Positions 36,050 to 45,204 are shown, counted from the first letter of the stretch. The stretch is 64,000 bases of DNA from JBQTKD01 sp052389435 (GCA_052389435.1 JBQTIB010000060.1:9125-73124); one strand, 5' to 3'. Translations and numbers: made by a program. Notes: generated by a model not told the origin, from the letters alone.

Positions 36050-36973
36050 ATGCAACTGCGTCGAGTTCTGATGGGTCTTCCGCTGATGGCTGCCCTGGTG
36101 CTGGCCGCTCCGGCCTCCGCCGCCGCCGCGAAGGCACCGCCCAAGCCGCGCTTCGGGCCGCTGGCCTCGGGTCTGTACGTCGGCATGCAGACCAACACCG
36201 ACGGCGCGTTCTGCACCGCGAACTTCGTCTTCGTCGACGCCGCCGCCAACCTGTACTTCGGCCAGTCCGCGCACTGCGCCCGCAAGGAACAGAAGGAGGT
36301 CGCCCAGCCGACCGGCTGCACCTTCGGCTCCAAACCGCTCGGCACCCCGGTGAAGTTCCCGGACTCCAACGTCACCGGCGAACTGGCGTACTCGTCGTGG
36401 CTGACGATGCAGAAGGTCCGGGAGAAGGACATGAACGCCTGCGTCGACAACGACTTCGCCCTGGTCAAGGTCCCGCGGTTCGCACACAACCAGGTCAACC
36501 CGACGATGCCGCTGTTCTACGGCCCGTCGGGGCTGAACACCGGCGGCACGACGATGGGCGACACCGTCGTCGGTTTCGGCAACTCCCCGACCCGCCAGGG
36601 CCTGTCCGACGTCAAGCCGAAGCAGTCGGTGTCCGTCGGCACCGTTCAGGACGGCTGGGCGCACCTGATCTACTCCGCGACCCCCGGTATCCCCGGCGAC
36701 TCCGGCGGCCCCTACCTCGACGCGCAGGGCCGGGCCCTGGGCAGCCTGTCCAAGATGGTCCTGGGACCGGCGCCCGGCGCGAACGTCATCACCGACATCA
36801 ACCGTGCGCTCGAGTACGCCAAGAAGCACTCCGGCATCGAGGGCCTGCGCCTGGCCAAGGGCACCGAGAAGTTCCGCGGCGCCTTCGTCGGCAACCCCCT
36901 GCTCGGCCAGGTCCCGACGCCGCCCACGGGGCAGGCCACGCCTCGACGGTTCGGTCGACGCTCCGCCGAGTGA
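36050..36973 (+). CDS. Secreted trypsin-like serine protease
   Basis: A 307-aa protein. A signal peptide (MQLRRVLMGLPLMAALVLAAPASA) is followed by a chymotrypsin-fold domain. His in GQSAHC (near residue 74), Asp in CVDNDFALVKV (near 132) and Ser in GIPGDSGGP (near 205) form a complete triad. The C-terminal tail is Pro/Arg-rich. The substrate is unknown. GTG 36038 is an alternative start; neither start has a well-spaced ribosome site. The 166-bp gap downstream (36974-37139) holds nothing I can identify. Confidence 0.87.
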   Translation: MQLRRVLMGLPLMAALVLAAPASAAAAKAPPKPRFGPLASGLYVGMQTNTDGAFCTANFVFVDAAANLYFGQSAHCARKEQKEVAQPTGCTFGSKPLGTPVKFPDSNVTGELAYSSWLTMQKVREKDMNACVDNDFALVKVPRFAHNQVNPTMPLFYGPSGLNTGGTTMGDTVVGFGNSPTRQGLSDVKPKQSVSVGTVQDGWAHLIYSATPGIPGDSGGPYLDAQGRALGSLSKMVLGPAPGANVITDINRALEYAKKHSGIEGLRLAKGTEKFRGAFVGNPLLGQVPTPPTGQATPRRFGRRSAE

Positions 36974-37139
36974 GCGTCCTGTCGGATCTCTTCGACCCGT
37001 CGGCTACTGCCGCCCGTCGCCTGCCGCCGCGGAAAGCGCGAGAGCCGTTTCGTCTGCGTTCGCGACGGTCGGCGCGATCGCCGTGGAGGATGACAACCCC
37101 CACGGTGATCGCAGGTCGCGATCGCTCGAGTCCGCGCGG

Positions 37140-38459
37140 TCAGCGGCGGCCGAAGCCGCGGTAGGTCCAGCCCGCAGAGCGGTAGGCGTCGGCGTCGAGG
37201 CAGTTGCGGGCGTCCAGCACCCACGGGCGCCCGACCACGCCGGCAAGCATCGCGGGGTCCAGCGCTCGGAACTCGGCCCACTCGGTCAGGTGCAGCACCA
37301 GGTCCGCGCCCGCGCACGCGGCCAGGGCCGTGGGTGCGTAGGTCAGCGTCGGGAAGCGCTCGCGGGCGTTCTCCATCGCCTTGGGGTCGTACACGCTCAC
37401 CAGGCCGCCCTGCAGGTGGATCTCGCCGGCCACGTGCAGGGCCGGGGAGTCCCGGACGTCGTCGGAGTCGGGCTTGAACGCCGCGCCGAGGACCGCGATC
37501 CGCTTGCCGACGAGCGAACCGCCGCAGAGTTCGCGGGCCACCTCGACGGTACGGATGCGCCGGCGCAGGTTGATCGCGTCGACCTCGCGCAGGAAGGTCA
37601 GCGCCTCGGAGGCGCCGAGTTCGCCGGCCCGGGCCATGAACGCCCGGATGTCCTTGGGCAGGCAGCCGCCGCCGAAGCCCAGACCCGCGTTCAGGAAGCG
37701 CCGGCCGATCCGGGGATCGTGGCCGAGGGCGTCGGCGAGCGCGGTCACGTCCGCCCCGGCCGCCTCGCAGACCTCGGCCATGGCGTTGATGAAGGAGATC
37801 TTGGTGGCGAGGAACGCGTTCGCGGCGACCTTGACGAGTTCGGCGGTGGCGAAGTCGGTGACCAGCAGCGGGACGCCGGCCTCCAGCAGTTCGGCGTACA
37901 CCTCGCGGAGCACTTCGACGGCCCGGTCGCCGGCGGTGCCGACCACGAGCCGGTCCGGGCGAAGGGTGTCGGCGACGGCGAAGCCCTCGCGGAGGAACTC
38001 CGGGTTCCAGGCCAACTCGGCCGCGGCTCCGGCGGGAGCGTGCTCGGCCAGGTAGGCCGACAGCCGCGCCGCGGTGCCGACCGGGACGGTCGACTTGCCG
38101 ACGACCAGGCAGGGTCGGGTCAGGTGCGGGGCCAGGCCCGCGATCACGCCGTCGACCTGTGCCATGTCCGCCGCGAGTTCGCCGCGCCGCTGCGGAGTGC
38201 CTACGCAGGTGAACAGCACGTCCGCGAACTCCGCGACCTCCGCGTAGGAGGTGGTGAACCGCAGCCTCCCCGTGCCGGTGTGCTTGGCGACCAGCGGGGC
38301 CAGGTCCGGTTCGAAGAACGGCACCTCGCCGGCGGACAGCGCCTTCACCTTCGCGGCGTCGACGTCCATGCCGAGGACCTCGAAGCCCAGTTCGGCCATG
38401 CAGGCGGCGTGGGTTACCCCTAGGTAGCCCGTGCCCAATACGGCGATGCGGCGTGACAT
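37140..38459 (-). CDS. UDP-glucose/GDP-mannose 6-dehydrogenase family protein
   Basis: A 439-aa NAD-dependent sugar-nucleotide dehydrogenase oxidising C6 of a nucleotide sugar to a uronic acid. The Rossmann start RIAVLGTGYLGVTHAACMAELG, the catalytic Cys in GFGGGCLPKDIRAF (near residue 263), the Lys in VKVAANAFLATKISFINAM and the C-terminal FKPDSDDVRDSPAL block are present. UDP-glucose is the most likely substrate. GAGAGGGG precedes ATG 38457-38459. It diverges from the LCP genes and could supply uronic acid for surface polymers. Confidence 0.93.
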   Translation of the reverse strand: MSRRIAVLGTGYLGVTHAACMAELGFEVLGMDVDAAKVKALSAGEVPFFEPDLAPLVAKHTGTGRLRFTTSYAEVAEFADVLFTCVGTPQRRGELAADMAQVDGVIAGLAPHLTRPCLVVGKSTVPVGTAARLSAYLAEHAPAGAAAELAWNPEFLREGFAVADTLRPDRLVVGTAGDRAVEVLREVYAELLEAGVPLLVTDFATAELVKVAANAFLATKISFINAMAEVCEAAGADVTALADALGHDPRIGRRFLNAGLGFGGGCLPKDIRAFMARAGELGASEALTFLREVDAINLRRRIRTVEVARELCGGSLVGKRIAVLGAAFKPDSDDVRDSPALHVAGEIHLQGGLVSVYDPKAMENARERFPTLTYAPTALAACAGADLVLHLTEWAEFRALDPAMLAGVVGRPWVLDARNCLDADAYRSAGWTYRGFGRR

Positions 38460-38508
38460 CCGTCCCCTCTCGGGAGTGCACAGGGCGAAACGAGGTCGCC
38501 CACAGCGA

Positions 38509-38514
38509 AGATTA
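38509..38514 (-). promoter_or_regulatory. -10 element TAATCT of the sugar-nucleotide dehydrogenase gene
   Basis: TAATCT is about 50 nt upstream of the ATG and would give a short leader carrying GAGAGGGG. Confidence 0.45.
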
Positions 38515-38600
38515 ATGTGCGGTGCCAAAGATCGGGTGTATTCGTGCGCTCACCGTGCGCGACTCGCCCCGATGTGCGAGGTCTTGCGGCGCCTGCTGTC

Positions 38601-38606
38601 GATACT
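38601..38606 (+). promoter_or_regulatory. Shared GATACTGGT -10-like motif, LCP gene 1
   Basis: GATACTGGT here recurs as AATACTGAT (41256) and GATACTGGT (42822) before LCP genes 2 and 3, implying a common promoter type. A leader of about 100 nt ends in AGAGGAGG before TTG 38710. Confidence 0.45.
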
Positions 38607-38709
38607 GGTCATCCCCCCGCATTGGCGCGGGATCCACATGCGCTCTCGTGCACGGACCCGTCCGCGACGCAGACGCGGACCCCCTAGGAACAGGCAGAGG
38701 AGGCCGGAG

Positions 38710-40161
38710 TTGCTCGAAAGAGGCAAGGCGGACTTCCGCCGCAAGTCCGAGACCGTCCGCTTCCGGCGGGCTCTGACGCTGCTCGCCATGACGCTGGTCC
38801 TGCCGGGCTCGGCGCAGGTCATGTGCGGCAACAAGGCCGTCGGCCGCGCCGCGCTGCGCGTCGTCGCCCTGGCCTTCTCCCTGCTCGTCGGGGCCGTGCT
38901 GATCCTCGGCCGAGACGGGCTCGTCGACCTGTTCCTCGACACCGGCAAGCTCACCTTCGTCGAGGTCGCCCTCGCCGTGCTGGCGATCTGCTGGCTCGGG
39001 CTGTTCGTCGACGCCTGGCGGCTCGGCCGTCCGCCCACGCTGCGCCGCCCCCACCGTCTCGCCGCCGCCACCCTGTCCCTCACCCTGATGGCGGGCGTCG
39101 CCGCCCCCATGGCCTACGGCGCCTACCTGATCGACGTGCAGCGCGACCTCATCAAGGACGTGTTCCAGGCCGGCGGCAAAGCCGATTTGTACAACGGTCG
39201 CTTGAACGTCCTGCTGCTCGGCGGCGACGGCGGGTTGAACCGCACGGGTATTCGCACCGACTCGATCTCGCTGGCGAGCATCGACGTCGGCACCGGCAAG
39301 ACCGTGCTGCTCTCGCTTCCGCGCAATTTGCAGTACGCGCCGTTCCCGCCCGGAACCACGATGGCCAAGCAGTTCCCGAACGGGTTCCCGGACTTCTTCT
39401 TCGGGATCTACACCTGGGCGCAGGAGAACCGGCACCTTTTCGACAAGAAGATCCTCGACCCCGGGGCGCTCGCCGTCGAGCAGGCCGTCGCGCAGACGAT
39501 GGGCATCCCGGTCCACTACTACGCCATGGTCAACCTCGCAGGGTTCAAAAACGTCGTCGACGCCCTCGGCGGCATCACGCTTCGCGTCAACGAGCGCCTG
39601 CCGATCGGCGGCGGCACCAACCTCGCCACCGGGCGCAAGTACCCGATCACCGGTCACATCGAGCCCGGACTGCAGAAGCTCGACGGCTACCACGCCCTCT
39701 GGTACGCCCGATCGCGCGCCGAAGCCGCGCACGGCGACTACGACCGCATGGACCGGCAGCGCTGCGTGTTCGGCGCCATCCTGAACCAGGCCGACCCGCT
39801 GGTCCTGCTGAGGAACTACCGCGAACTCGCGGGCGCGACCAAGAAGGTCATCGCGACCGACCTCACCACCGACGAGCTCAAGCGACTCATCGACGTCTCC
39901 GGCAAGTCGAAGAAGGCCAGCATCACCAGCGTCACGTTCAACAACCAGCTGATCGACTCGGCCAACCCCGACATCGCCCTGATCCGCGCGAAGGTGCAGG
40001 AGGCGATCGCCAAGTCCAACGCGATCAAGGCGACGCCCACCGAGTCGGCCTCGCCCAAGGCAACTGCGAAGGCGAGCACGAAGAAGCCGGCCACGACCAA
40101 GAAGCCGACCACCGCTCCCGGGCAGTCGGTCGAGCTCGCCGACACCTGCAGCTACAGCTGA
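38710..40161 (+). CDS. LCP (LytR-CpsA-Psr) family phosphotransferase, copy 1
   Basis: A 483-aa protein. Four hydrophobic helices in residues about 15-145, starting with LVLPGSAQVMCGNKAVGRAAL, precede the extracytoplasmic LCP domain (about 165-425). LCP residues seen: GIRTDSISLASID, LSLPRNL, HYYAMVNLAGFKNVVDALGG and the Arg pair in DRMDRQRCV. A Lys/Thr/Pro linker leads to the terminal block GQSVELADTCSY, shared by all three copies. LCP enzymes move lipid-linked polymers onto peptidoglycan or arabinogalactan. TTG 38710 follows AGAGGAGG by 7 nt. The stop overlaps the GT2 start by one base. Confidence 0.93.
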   Translation: MLERGKADFRRKSETVRFRRALTLLAMTLVLPGSAQVMCGNKAVGRAALRVVALAFSLLVGAVLILGRDGLVDLFLDTGKLTFVEVALAVLAICWLGLFVDAWRLGRPPTLRRPHRLAAATLSLTLMAGVAAPMAYGAYLIDVQRDLIKDVFQAGGKADLYNGRLNVLLLGGDGGLNRTGIRTDSISLASIDVGTGKTVLLSLPRNLQYAPFPPGTTMAKQFPNGFPDFFFGIYTWAQENRHLFDKKILDPGALAVEQAVAQTMGIPVHYYAMVNLAGFKNVVDALGGITLRVNERLPIGGGTNLATGRKYPITGHIEPGLQKLDGYHALWYARSRAEAAHGDYDRMDRQRCVFGAILNQADPLVLLRNYRELAGATKKVIATDLTTDELKRLIDVSGKSKKASITSVTFNNQLIDSANPDIALIRAKVQEAIAKSNAIKATPTESASPKATAKASTKKPATTKKPTTAPGQSVELADTCSYS

Positions 40162-41207
40162 TGACGGCTTCGGTGTCCACCGACGGCCTGCCGGCCCCGC
40201 GCTCTCCCCGGGAGAGCGCCGTGGCGCCGCCGGTGTCGGTGATCATGCCCGTGCTCAACGAGTCCCGGCACCTGCGCTCCGCGGTCACGGCGATCGTGGA
40301 GCAGGACTACGCCGGGCCGTTGGAGATCGTGCTCGCCCTCGGTCCGTCGAAGGACGACACCGACAGGATCGCCGCGGAGCTCGCCGCGGCGGACCCGCGG
40401 ATCCGGTTGGTCGCGAACCCGACCGGTGCGACCCCGTGCGGGCTCAACGCCGCGATCGGCGCGAGCAGCCACGACATCGTGGTCCGCGTCGACGGGCACG
40501 CCATCCTTCCCCCGGACTACGTGCGGGTCGCCGTGGAGGTGCTGCTCGAGACCGGAGCGGACAACGTCGGCGGCATCATGGCCGCCGAGGGCGTCACCCC
40601 GTTCGAGCAGGCCGTGGCCGTGGCCATGACCAGCAAACTCGGCATGGGCGGCTCGCGGTTCCACGTCGGAGGACAGGCCGGTCCGGCCGAGACGGTGTAC
40701 CTGGGCTCGTTTCGGCGCCGCGCGCTCGAACGCGTCGGTGGGTTCGACGAGACCCTGCGCCGCGCGCAGGACTGGGAGCTCAACCACCGCATCCGCGAAT
40801 CTGGCGGCATCGTCTGGTTCACCCCGCGGATGCAGGTGACCTATCGGCCGCGGCCGGACCTGCGGGCCCTGGCGACGCAGTTCTACCGGACCGGTCAGTG
40901 GCGGCGCGGCGTCATCCGTCGCATGCCGCAGACGGCGAACTACCGCTACCTCGCCCCGCCGGCGGCCGTCGTCGCCATCGTGGCGGGTACGGCCCTCGGC
41001 GTTCTGGGGAAGAAGGTCGGCTGGCTCGCCCCGGCCGGCTACGCCGCTGCGCTGCTCGCCGGATCGGCGGCCAACGCCAAGGGCCTGCCCCGCGAAGCGG
41101 CCCTGCGGCTGCCCGCCGTCTACGCGACGATGCACCTCGGATGGGGGCTTGGCTTCCTCGTCAGCCCGCGCGACCTCATCGACGAACCGTCCGTTCCAGG
41201 TCTGTAG
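40161..41207 (+). CDS. Glycosyltransferase family 2
   Basis: A 348-aa GT-A enzyme. PVSVIMPVLNESRHLRSAV (near residue 24) and the metal-binding VRVDGHA (a DXG form instead of DXD) are followed by FDETLRRAQDWELNHRIRESG, the acceptor-side block. Two helices near residues 275-330 anchor the C-terminus to the membrane. The layout resembles succinoglycan/ExoA-type GT2 enzymes using a lipid or polysaccharide acceptor. It overlaps LCP copy 1 by one base (TGATG), so the pair is translationally coupled and likely acts on one polymer. Confidence 0.92.
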   Translation: MTASVSTDGLPAPRSPRESAVAPPVSVIMPVLNESRHLRSAVTAIVEQDYAGPLEIVLALGPSKDDTDRIAAELAAADPRIRLVANPTGATPCGLNAAIGASSHDIVVRVDGHAILPPDYVRVAVEVLLETGADNVGGIMAAEGVTPFEQAVAVAMTSKLGMGGSRFHVGGQAGPAETVYLGSFRRRALERVGGFDETLRRAQDWELNHRIRESGGIVWFTPRMQVTYRPRPDLRALATQFYRTGQWRRGVIRRMPQTANYRYLAPPAAVVAIVAGTALGVLGKKVGWLAPAGYAAALLAGSAANAKGLPREAALRLPAVYATMHLGWGLGFLVSPRDLIDEPSVPGL

Positions 41208-41255
41208 CCGGTCTAGAAACTCTCCGATTGCCAGTCCGAAACGGCGCGATCCGCG

Positions 41256-41261
41256 AATACT
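41256..41261 (+). promoter_or_regulatory. Shared AATACTGAT -10-like motif, LCP gene 2
   Basis: AATACT lies about 50 nt before GTG 41308, which has its own GGAGG ribosome site at 41296-41300. Confidence 0.4.
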
Positions 41262-41307
41262 GATGCCCCGGTCGAGCAGCGACCGGCGTCGGCGCGGAGG
41301 CACGCGG

Positions 41308-42750
41308 GTGTTCGGCAGAGACGCGAAGGACCTTCGACGCAGGTCGGACCGAGTCCGGCTGCGTCGCGCGTTGATGTTGGCGGGAATGACCCTGGTCGTG
41401 CCGGGTTCGGCGCAGTTCACCTGCGGAAACCGGGCCGTCGGCCGCGCCGCGATGCGCATCGCGGGCCTGGTGCTGGCGACTCTGGTCGTCGGATGGTTCA
41501 GCCTGGGCCGCGACGGCATCGTCGCGCTCGGCCTGGACACGGACAAGCTGACCTACTTCGAGGCCGCCCTCGGCGTGCTGGCCCTGGGCTGGGTCGCCCT
41601 GTTCGTCGACGCCTGGCGCCTCGGTCGGCCGCCGTCCCTGCGCCCGCACCACCGGGTGGTCGCCACGACGGCGTCGCTGACCCTCATGGCCGGCGTGGCC
41701 ACGCCCATGGCCTACGGCGCGTACCTGATCGACCTGCAGCGCGAGGTCGTCACCCAGTTGATCGTGCCCGGCCCGACGGGGGAGCTGTATCGGGGCCGGC
41801 TCAACGTCGTGCTGCTCGGCGGCGACGGCGGCCTGAACCGGCGCGGCATCCGCACCGACTCGATCTCCCTGGCGAGCATCGACGTCTCCAGCGGCAAAAC
41901 GGACATGTTCTCGCTGCCGCGCAACCTGCAGTACGCGCAGTTCCCGCCGGGAACCGTCATGGCCAAGCAGTTCCCGGGTGGATTCCCTGACTTCTTCTTC
42001 GGGATCTACACCTGGGCCCAGGAGAACCGGGCGCTGTTCCCCAAGAGCGTGCGCGACCCGGGAGCGCTCGCCGTGCAGCAGGCCGTCGCGCAGACCCTCG
42101 GCATCCCGGTGCACTACTACGCGCTGGTGAACCTGTCCGGGTTCCAGAAGGTGATCGACGCCCTCGGCGGGATCACCATCCGGGTCGAGGAGCGGCTGCC
42201 GATCGGCGGCGGAGACAACCAGCTCACCGGGCAGAAGAACCCGATTCTCGGCTACATCGAACCGGGCCTGCAGAGGCTCAACGGCTACAAGGCGCTCTGG
42301 TACGCCCGGTCCCGCTCGGGTGCGGCCAACGGCGACTACGACCGGATGGGCCGCCAGCGGTGCGTGTTCGGCGCGCTGCTGGGCCAGGCCGATCCCCTCA
42401 ACATCCTGTTCAACTACCAGAAGCTGGCCGGAGCCGTCGACAACGTCGTCGCGACCGACCTGACCTCCGGCGCCGTCGAGGACCTCATCAAGGTCGCGCC
42501 GAAGGCCAAGAAGGCCGGCGTCGCCAGCATCGCGTTCACCAACGCGCTCATCGACGCCGCGAACCCGGACCTGGCGTTCATCCGCGCGAAGGTCGCGTCC
42601 GCGATCGCGAAGTCCGAGGCCGCGGCGGCCGCGCCGAAGCCGACTGCGAGCGCCACCCCCGCGGCGAAGAAGAAGGCTTCGGCACCGAAGAAGAAGGCCC
42701 CCGCCCCCGGTCAGCCCGTCGAACTCGCGGACACCTGCCGCTACAAGTAG
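41308..42750 (+). CDS. LCP family phosphotransferase, copy 2
   Basis: A 480-aa paralogue of copy 1 with the same plan: four N-terminal helices beginning near MTLVVPGSAQFTCGNRAVGRAA, an LCP domain with GIRTDSISLASID, FSLPRNL and DRMGRQRCV, a Lys/Ala/Pro tail and the ending GQPVELADTCRY. GTG 41308 is chosen over longer in-frame starts because GGAGG lies 7 nt before it and the resulting N-terminus aligns with the other copies. The candidate promoter between GT2 and this gene argues for independent transcription. Confidence 0.92.
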   Translation: MFGRDAKDLRRRSDRVRLRRALMLAGMTLVVPGSAQFTCGNRAVGRAAMRIAGLVLATLVVGWFSLGRDGIVALGLDTDKLTYFEAALGVLALGWVALFVDAWRLGRPPSLRPHHRVVATTASLTLMAGVATPMAYGAYLIDLQREVVTQLIVPGPTGELYRGRLNVVLLGGDGGLNRRGIRTDSISLASIDVSSGKTDMFSLPRNLQYAQFPPGTVMAKQFPGGFPDFFFGIYTWAQENRALFPKSVRDPGALAVQQAVAQTLGIPVHYYALVNLSGFQKVIDALGGITIRVEERLPIGGGDNQLTGQKNPILGYIEPGLQRLNGYKALWYARSRSGAANGDYDRMGRQRCVFGALLGQADPLNILFNYQKLAGAVDNVVATDLTSGAVEDLIKVAPKAKKAGVASIAFTNALIDAANPDLAFIRAKVASAIAKSEAAAAAPKPTASATPAAKKKASAPKKKAPAPGQPVELADTCRYK

Positions 42751-42821
42751 GAGCTCACAGGGCAGGCCCTCCATTTCGGGGCTTTGCACACCCCTTGGAG
42801 TGCTCCGCCGGATTTCCTGCG

Positions 42822-42827
42822 GATACT
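42822..42827 (+). promoter_or_regulatory. Shared GATACTGGT -10-like motif, LCP gene 3 (leaderless)
   Basis: GATACT ends 6 nt before ATG 42834. No ribosome site is present, so this copy is probably translated from a leaderless mRNA, unlike copies 1 and 2. Confidence 0.45.
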
Positions 42828-42833
42828 GGTCGG

Positions 42834-44297
42834 ATGCTGGACACCGACCCGAAGGAGTGCAGCCGCGGCGCCGAACGCGTTCGGCTGCGGCGCGCGCTCG
42901 CCCTGCTCGGGGCGACGCTCGTCCTGCCGGGTTCGGCCCAGTTGGTCTGCGGCAACAAGGCCGTCGGCCGTGCCGCGCTACGCGTCCTCGCGCTCGTGGT
43001 CGTCGTCGGCGTCGGTGGCCTGATCTACCTGGGCGGCGACGGTCTGGTCGCCGTCGGCCTCGATCCGTTCTGGCTCACGTTCATCGAGGTCGCCATCGCC
43101 GTGCTGGCAGCGTGCTGGCTGGCGCTGTTCGTCGACGCCTGGCGGTTGGGCAGGCCCCCGAGCCTTCGGCGCCAGCACCGGGCGCTTCCGGCCGCACTGT
43201 CGCTGGCGCTCATGGCGGGGGTCGCCGTTCCCCTCGGATACGGCGCGTACCTGGTGGACCTGCAGCGCAGGCTGATCCAGGACGAGTTCGTCGCGGGCTC
43301 GACCGGGGAGCTCTACAAGGGCCGCCTCAACATCCTGCTGCTCGGCGGCGACGGCGGCCTGAACCGGCGCGGCATCCGGACCGACTCGATCTCGCTGGCC
43401 AGCATCGACATGGCCACCGGCAAGACCGTGATGTTCTCCCTGCCCCGCAACCTGCAGTACGCGCCGTTCCCGCCCGGCACGCTGATGGCCAAGCGGTTCC
43501 CGAACGGGTTCCCGGAGTTCTTCTTCGGCATCTACACCTGGGCGCAGGAGAACCGGCAGCTCTTCGGGAAGATCAACGACCCGGGGGCCCTCGCCGTGGA
43601 GCAGGCCGTCGCGCAGACGCTCGGCATCCCCGTCCACTACTACGCGCTGGTCAACCTGTCCGGCTTCCAGAAGGTGATCGACGCCCTCGGCGGCATCACC
43701 CTCAACGTCGACCGGCGGCTGCCGATCGGCGGCGGCGAGAACCAGGTCACCGGGAAACAGAATCCGATCCTGGGCTACATCGAACCGGGCCTGCAGAAGC
43801 TCAACGGCTACCGCGCGCTCTGGTACGCCCGCTCGCGGGCCGGCAACGCCAACGGCGACTACGACCGGATGGACCGCCAGCGGTGCGTGCTCGGCGGCAT
43901 CCTGCGCGAGGCCGACCCGCTCAACGTGCTGCTGAACTACCGCAGGCTCGTGAAGTCCTTCCCCGGCGTCATCGCCACCGACCTCACCCAGGGCGCGCTG
44001 AAGGACCTCGTCGCCGTCGCACCGAAGGCCAAGGGCGGCGCCAGCATGGCGAGCGTCACCTTCAACAACCGGGTCATCGACCCGGCCCTGCCGAACGTTC
44101 AGCTCATCCGGGACAGGGTGCAGGCGGCGATCGCCAAGTCCGAGGCGATCCAGGCCCCGACTCCGAAGCCGACGGCTACGGCGAAGGCGACGAAGAAGCC
44201 GACGACGAAGAAGCCGAAGCCGACTGCGTCGCCCAAGCCCAAGGCGGCGGCACCGGGGGAGTCCGTCGAGTTGAAGGACACCTGCCAGTACTCCTGA
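42834..44297 (+). CDS. LCP family phosphotransferase, copy 3
   Basis: A 487-aa third paralogue. It keeps LVLPGSAQLVCGNKAVGRAALRVL, the four-helix N-terminus, GIRTDSISLASID, FSLPRNL, HYYALVNLSGFQKVIDALGG, DRMDRQRCV and the ending GESVELKDTCQY; a long Lys/Pro/Thr linker precedes the last block. It is closer to copy 2 than to copy 1 in the LCP domain (by eye). ATG 42834 fits the other copies' N-termini and has a -10-like hexamer 6 nt upstream. Transcription should end at the hairpins downstream. Confidence 0.92.
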   Translation: MLDTDPKECSRGAERVRLRRALALLGATLVLPGSAQLVCGNKAVGRAALRVLALVVVVGVGGLIYLGGDGLVAVGLDPFWLTFIEVAIAVLAACWLALFVDAWRLGRPPSLRRQHRALPAALSLALMAGVAVPLGYGAYLVDLQRRLIQDEFVAGSTGELYKGRLNILLLGGDGGLNRRGIRTDSISLASIDMATGKTVMFSLPRNLQYAPFPPGTLMAKRFPNGFPEFFFGIYTWAQENRQLFGKINDPGALAVEQAVAQTLGIPVHYYALVNLSGFQKVIDALGGITLNVDRRLPIGGGENQVTGKQNPILGYIEPGLQKLNGYRALWYARSRAGNANGDYDRMDRQRCVLGGILREADPLNVLLNYRRLVKSFPGVIATDLTQGALKDLVAVAPKAKGGASMASVTFNNRVIDPALPNVQLIRDRVQAAIAKSEAIQAPTPKPTATAKATKKPTTKKPKPTASPKPKAAAPGESVELKDTCQYS

Positions 44298-44347
44298 ACG
44301 GCGGGCTCCGTCCGCGAACGCTCGCCGCGCACGCAACTCCGGCTGCC

Positions 44348-44399
44348 ACCGGCGGCGCCGCCGGTCGCTCGGCGGCCGGGCGCCGCGTGGTCCGCCGAG
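44348..44399. terminator. GC-rich hairpins between convergent genes
   Basis: ACCGGCGGCGCCGCCGGT (44348-44365) is a perfect 18-bp palindrome. CTCGGCGG/CCGCCGAG (44368-44375 and 44392-44399) forms a second stem. They lie between LCP copy 3 and the convergent nucleotidyltransferase, with no T-run. Nothing else is seen in 44298-44475. Confidence 0.4.
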
Positions 44400-44475
44400 G
44401 CGTCGCAGACCCGCGGGGCGCCGCGGTGTGCCGGCGGTCGGACGACGGCTTCCGCCCTTGCGCCGAGGCCGCGCC

Positions 44476-45192
44476 CTAGTCCCGGCCGGTGACCTCGTTG
44501 GCGCGATCGAGGTCCGCCTCGAAGTCGACCTCGACGGCGTAGAACTGCGAGATGTCGACCGGGCGGACCCGCAGCCCAGCCTCGATCGCGGTCTCGAGGC
44601 CGCGTTCGAAGTAGTCCTGGTCTGCGCAGGACTCGAGGTGCTTGCGGAACAGGTCGCGGTCCTGCGCCGCGACGAAGTTGATGCCGATCGCCTCGCCGAG
44701 GCCGCCGCGCACGGTCTTGGAGAGCTCGCGGATCATCCCGGCGTCGTCGACGGTGTACTTGATCTCCTCCTCGGCGACGCTCGCGGTGTTCACGCACACG
44801 AACGACTCGCCCGCGGCGATGTACGGCACGAGGGAGCGCAGCAGCGCCGGGTCGAACACGACGTCGCCGTTGAACCAGAGCACTCCGCCCGGTGCCGCGA
44901 GGGTGACCGCGCGCAGCAGGCTCTTGGAGGTGTTCGTCTGGTCGAAGCGCTCGTTGTAGCAGTACAGGACGTCCGGGTGCGCCTCGATGATCAGGTCCAT
45001 CTTGAACCCGACGACGACCAGGATCGAGGCGTCGGCGCCGAAGGTCTCCCGGATGCTCGAGACCTGCCGGCCCATGATCGTGCGGCCGCTGGCCAGCGGC
45101 GTCAGCGGCTTCGGGAACGGCTTGCCGAGGCGCGAGCCGAACCCGGCGGCGAGGACGACGGCCTGGACGGGCGCGCTGGTTGCACTGGACAC
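44476..45192 (-). CDS. Nucleotidyltransferase (sugar- or alcohol-phosphate cytidylyltransferase-like)
   Basis: A 238-aa GT-A-like NTP transferase. AVVLAAGFGSRLGKPFPKPLTPL (near residue 11) is the canonical nucleotide-binding loop, with the metal-site Asp in WFNGDVVFD (near residue 105). Size and motif resemble LicC/phospho-alcohol or inositol-phosphate cytidylyltransferases more than large sugar enzymes. It is divergent from a CDP-alcohol phosphatidyltransferase, so it may make the CDP-activated donor. GTG 45190-45192 has TACGAT 6 nt upstream (leaderless). Confidence 0.87.
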   Translation of the reverse strand: MSSATSAPVQAVVLAAGFGSRLGKPFPKPLTPLASGRTIMGRQVSSIRETFGADASILVVVGFKMDLIIEAHPDVLYCYNERFDQTNTSKSLLRAVTLAAPGGVLWFNGDVVFDPALLRSLVPYIAAGESFVCVNTASVAEEEIKYTVDDAGMIRELSKTVRGGLGEAIGINFVAAQDRDLFRKHLESCADQDYFERGLETAIEAGLRVRPVDISQFYAVEVDFEADLDRANEVTGRD

Positions 45193-45198
45193 CCGAAG

Positions 45199-45204
45199 AT
45201 CGTA
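45199..45204 (-). promoter_or_regulatory. -10 element TACGAT of the nucleotidyltransferase gene (leaderless start)
   Basis: TACGAT is 6 nt from the GTG, with no ribosome site between. Confidence 0.55.
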
